In this document: in pieces, positions 5,600 to 6,367 of the stretch
How positions within the stretch are numbered: position 1 is the stretch's first letter
Layout: the number at the start of each line of letters is the position of its first letter
Source: Hyphomonas sp.
GTDB taxonomy: Bacteria; Pseudomonadota; Alphaproteobacteria; Caulobacterales; Hyphomonadaceae
DNA: 6,367 nucleotides
Direction of reading: 5' to 3'
Assembly: GCA_029287305.1 (NCBI GenBank)
Contig: JARFRJ010000371.1
Coordinates: 1 to 6,367 of the forward strand
The notes under the pieces: generated by a model
The model's database searches: none
Told to the model about the DNA's origin: nothing
What the model saw: only the letters and a program-made list of their open reading frames with translations
Position numbers and translations under genes: made by a program

Positions 5600-6367
5600 T
5601 ACGCCCGCCTTCAACTCTATTGAAGGCAAAGGGCATATAAAACGCCTGCTTTACGAAAATTTTCTACCCTATCGCGCTTGGTTCCTGATCGGTATGCTCG
5701 GCGCGACAGTGGCGGCATTGACAGGTGTCTCCTATGGCTGGCTGATCAAGCTCTTGGGCGATCAGCTCCAATTGGCAGCCGATAGCCGGGTCGCGCTGGA
5801 GCTGCAGGATTTAATCTTCCTGCCGCTTTTGATCATTGGGGCGGCAAGCCTGCGCGCTGCGGCGCTCTATGCCATGACGCTGGCTAATAATACAGGTGTC
5901 CAAAAAGGCCTTGCCAAACTCTCCAACCGTCAATTTGCCGCGCTGATAGAGGGCGATTTCGGCCGTTTGGCGCGTCAGGCCTCTGGCGAATTTGTCTCGC
6001 GCTTTATACATGATTTCAATGTGTTGCGGGATTTTACCCTGCGCTTTGCCAATAATATGGTCAAAAGCGTGATCACGGTCATGGGTGCTCTGATTGCCAT
6101 GCTGTTAATGGATTGGCAGCTCGCCCTCATTCTGTTTGTGATCTATCCTTTTGCGTTTAGCCCTGTGATCGCGCTTGGAAATCGGGTCCGAAAACGGGCG
6201 AAAACGGCAAATCAGCAGATCAGTAAAATCACCGCCCTGCTGGCCGAGAGTTTTCAGTCAGCCCGTACATTGAAAGCCTATGGTCTGGAAGACTATCAAA
6301 AATCCCGCGCTAAGGAAGGTTTTCTGATGCGAGCCCGCCTGTTTCTGTCTCTCTTACGGGATAAGGC
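5592..6367 (+). CDS. MsbA-like ABC exporter, N-terminal membrane part (truncated by window end)
   Basis: An open frame of 258 codons runs from ATG 5592 to the window edge with no stop. It encodes the start of a type I ABC exporter membrane domain. Hydrophobic segments lie near residues 29-51, 74-97 and 155-195 (the last is probably two helices). Between them, SGEFVSRFIHDFNVLRDF (131-148) matches the intracellular-loop pattern of the family, and ESFQSARTLKAYGLEDY (219-235) matches the second coupling region. The ATPase domain (Walker A, LSGGQ, Walker B) lies beyond the window, so fusion to it is assumed and not seen. The start overlaps the DUF4170 gene by 8 bp in another frame (ATGTCTGA), which implies coupled translation. 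MsbA-type flipping of lipid A across the inner membrane is plausible, but lipid, peptide or drug export cannot be excluded. Confidence 0.9.
   Translation, partial: MSDTPAFNSIEGKGHIKRLLYENFLPYRAWFLIGMLGATVAALTGVSYGWLIKLLGDQLQLAADSRVALELQDLIFLPLLIIGAASLRAAALYAMTLANNTGVQKGLAKLSNRQFAALIEGDFGRLARQASGEFVSRFIHDFNVLRDFTLRFANNMVKSVITVMGALIAMLLMDWQLALILFVIYPFAFSPVIALGNRVRKRAKTANQQISKITALLAESFQSARTLKAYGLEDYQKSRAKEGFLMRARLFLSLLRDK

Noticed and set aside
5195..5629. 144-codon minus-strand open frame across DUF4170
   Set aside because: It is fully antisense to the recognised DUF4170 gene and both of its neighbours; no domain is recognisable.
1..6367. Mobile elements, CRISPR arrays, tRNA or rRNA genes, toxin-antitoxin or defence genes
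   Set aside because: No transposase, integrase, regularly spaced repeat, tRNA-like fold or defence domain was seen on either strand; the gene content is core housekeeping.

Overview
The window looks like ordinary chromosomal core DNA from an alphaproteobacterium of moderate G+C. The evidence is the protein content: a DivK-type single-domain response regulator, a zinc-free L33, a DUF4170 protein (a family I know mainly from Alphaproteobacteria) and a PmbA/TldE protein beside an MsbA-like exporter. I cannot place it below class. I see no phage, insertion sequence, CRISPR, tRNA or rRNA.

Left part (1-1509). The 3' end of divK enters on the + strand and stops at 289. It converges on a minus-strand group that reads, in transcription order, rnr (RNase R), a Nudix hydrolase and rpmG (L33). 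The rnr stop and Nudix start overlap as ATGA, so those two are probably co-transcribed and translationally coupled. rpmG follows 149 bp later and may also have its own promoter. All three minus-strand genes touch RNA or nucleotide housekeeping: RNA decay, nucleotide-derivative hydrolysis and the ribosome.

Middle (1506-3897). rnr is complete at 759 residues, with the HTH, cold-shock, RNB and S1 regions and a basic tail. A divergent intergenic region of about 110 bp separates it from pmbA and holds an imperfect 11-bp direct repeat.

Right part (3898-6367). On the + strand lie pmbA (the metal-site-free partner of the TldD protease), a small DUF4170 protein, and the membrane domain of a type I ABC exporter that runs off the window. 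The last two overlap by 8 bp. From what I recall, this order resembles alphaproteobacterial loci that continue into Kdo/lipid A genes, so the exporter may be an MsbA-type lipid flippase; that is inference.

I did not find a previously undescribed system. The points most worth a second look are the uncharacterised DUF4170 protein coupled to the exporter, the Nudix box interrupted by an insertion, a perfect hairpin over the pmbA stop codon, and the absence of pleD between divK and rpmG.
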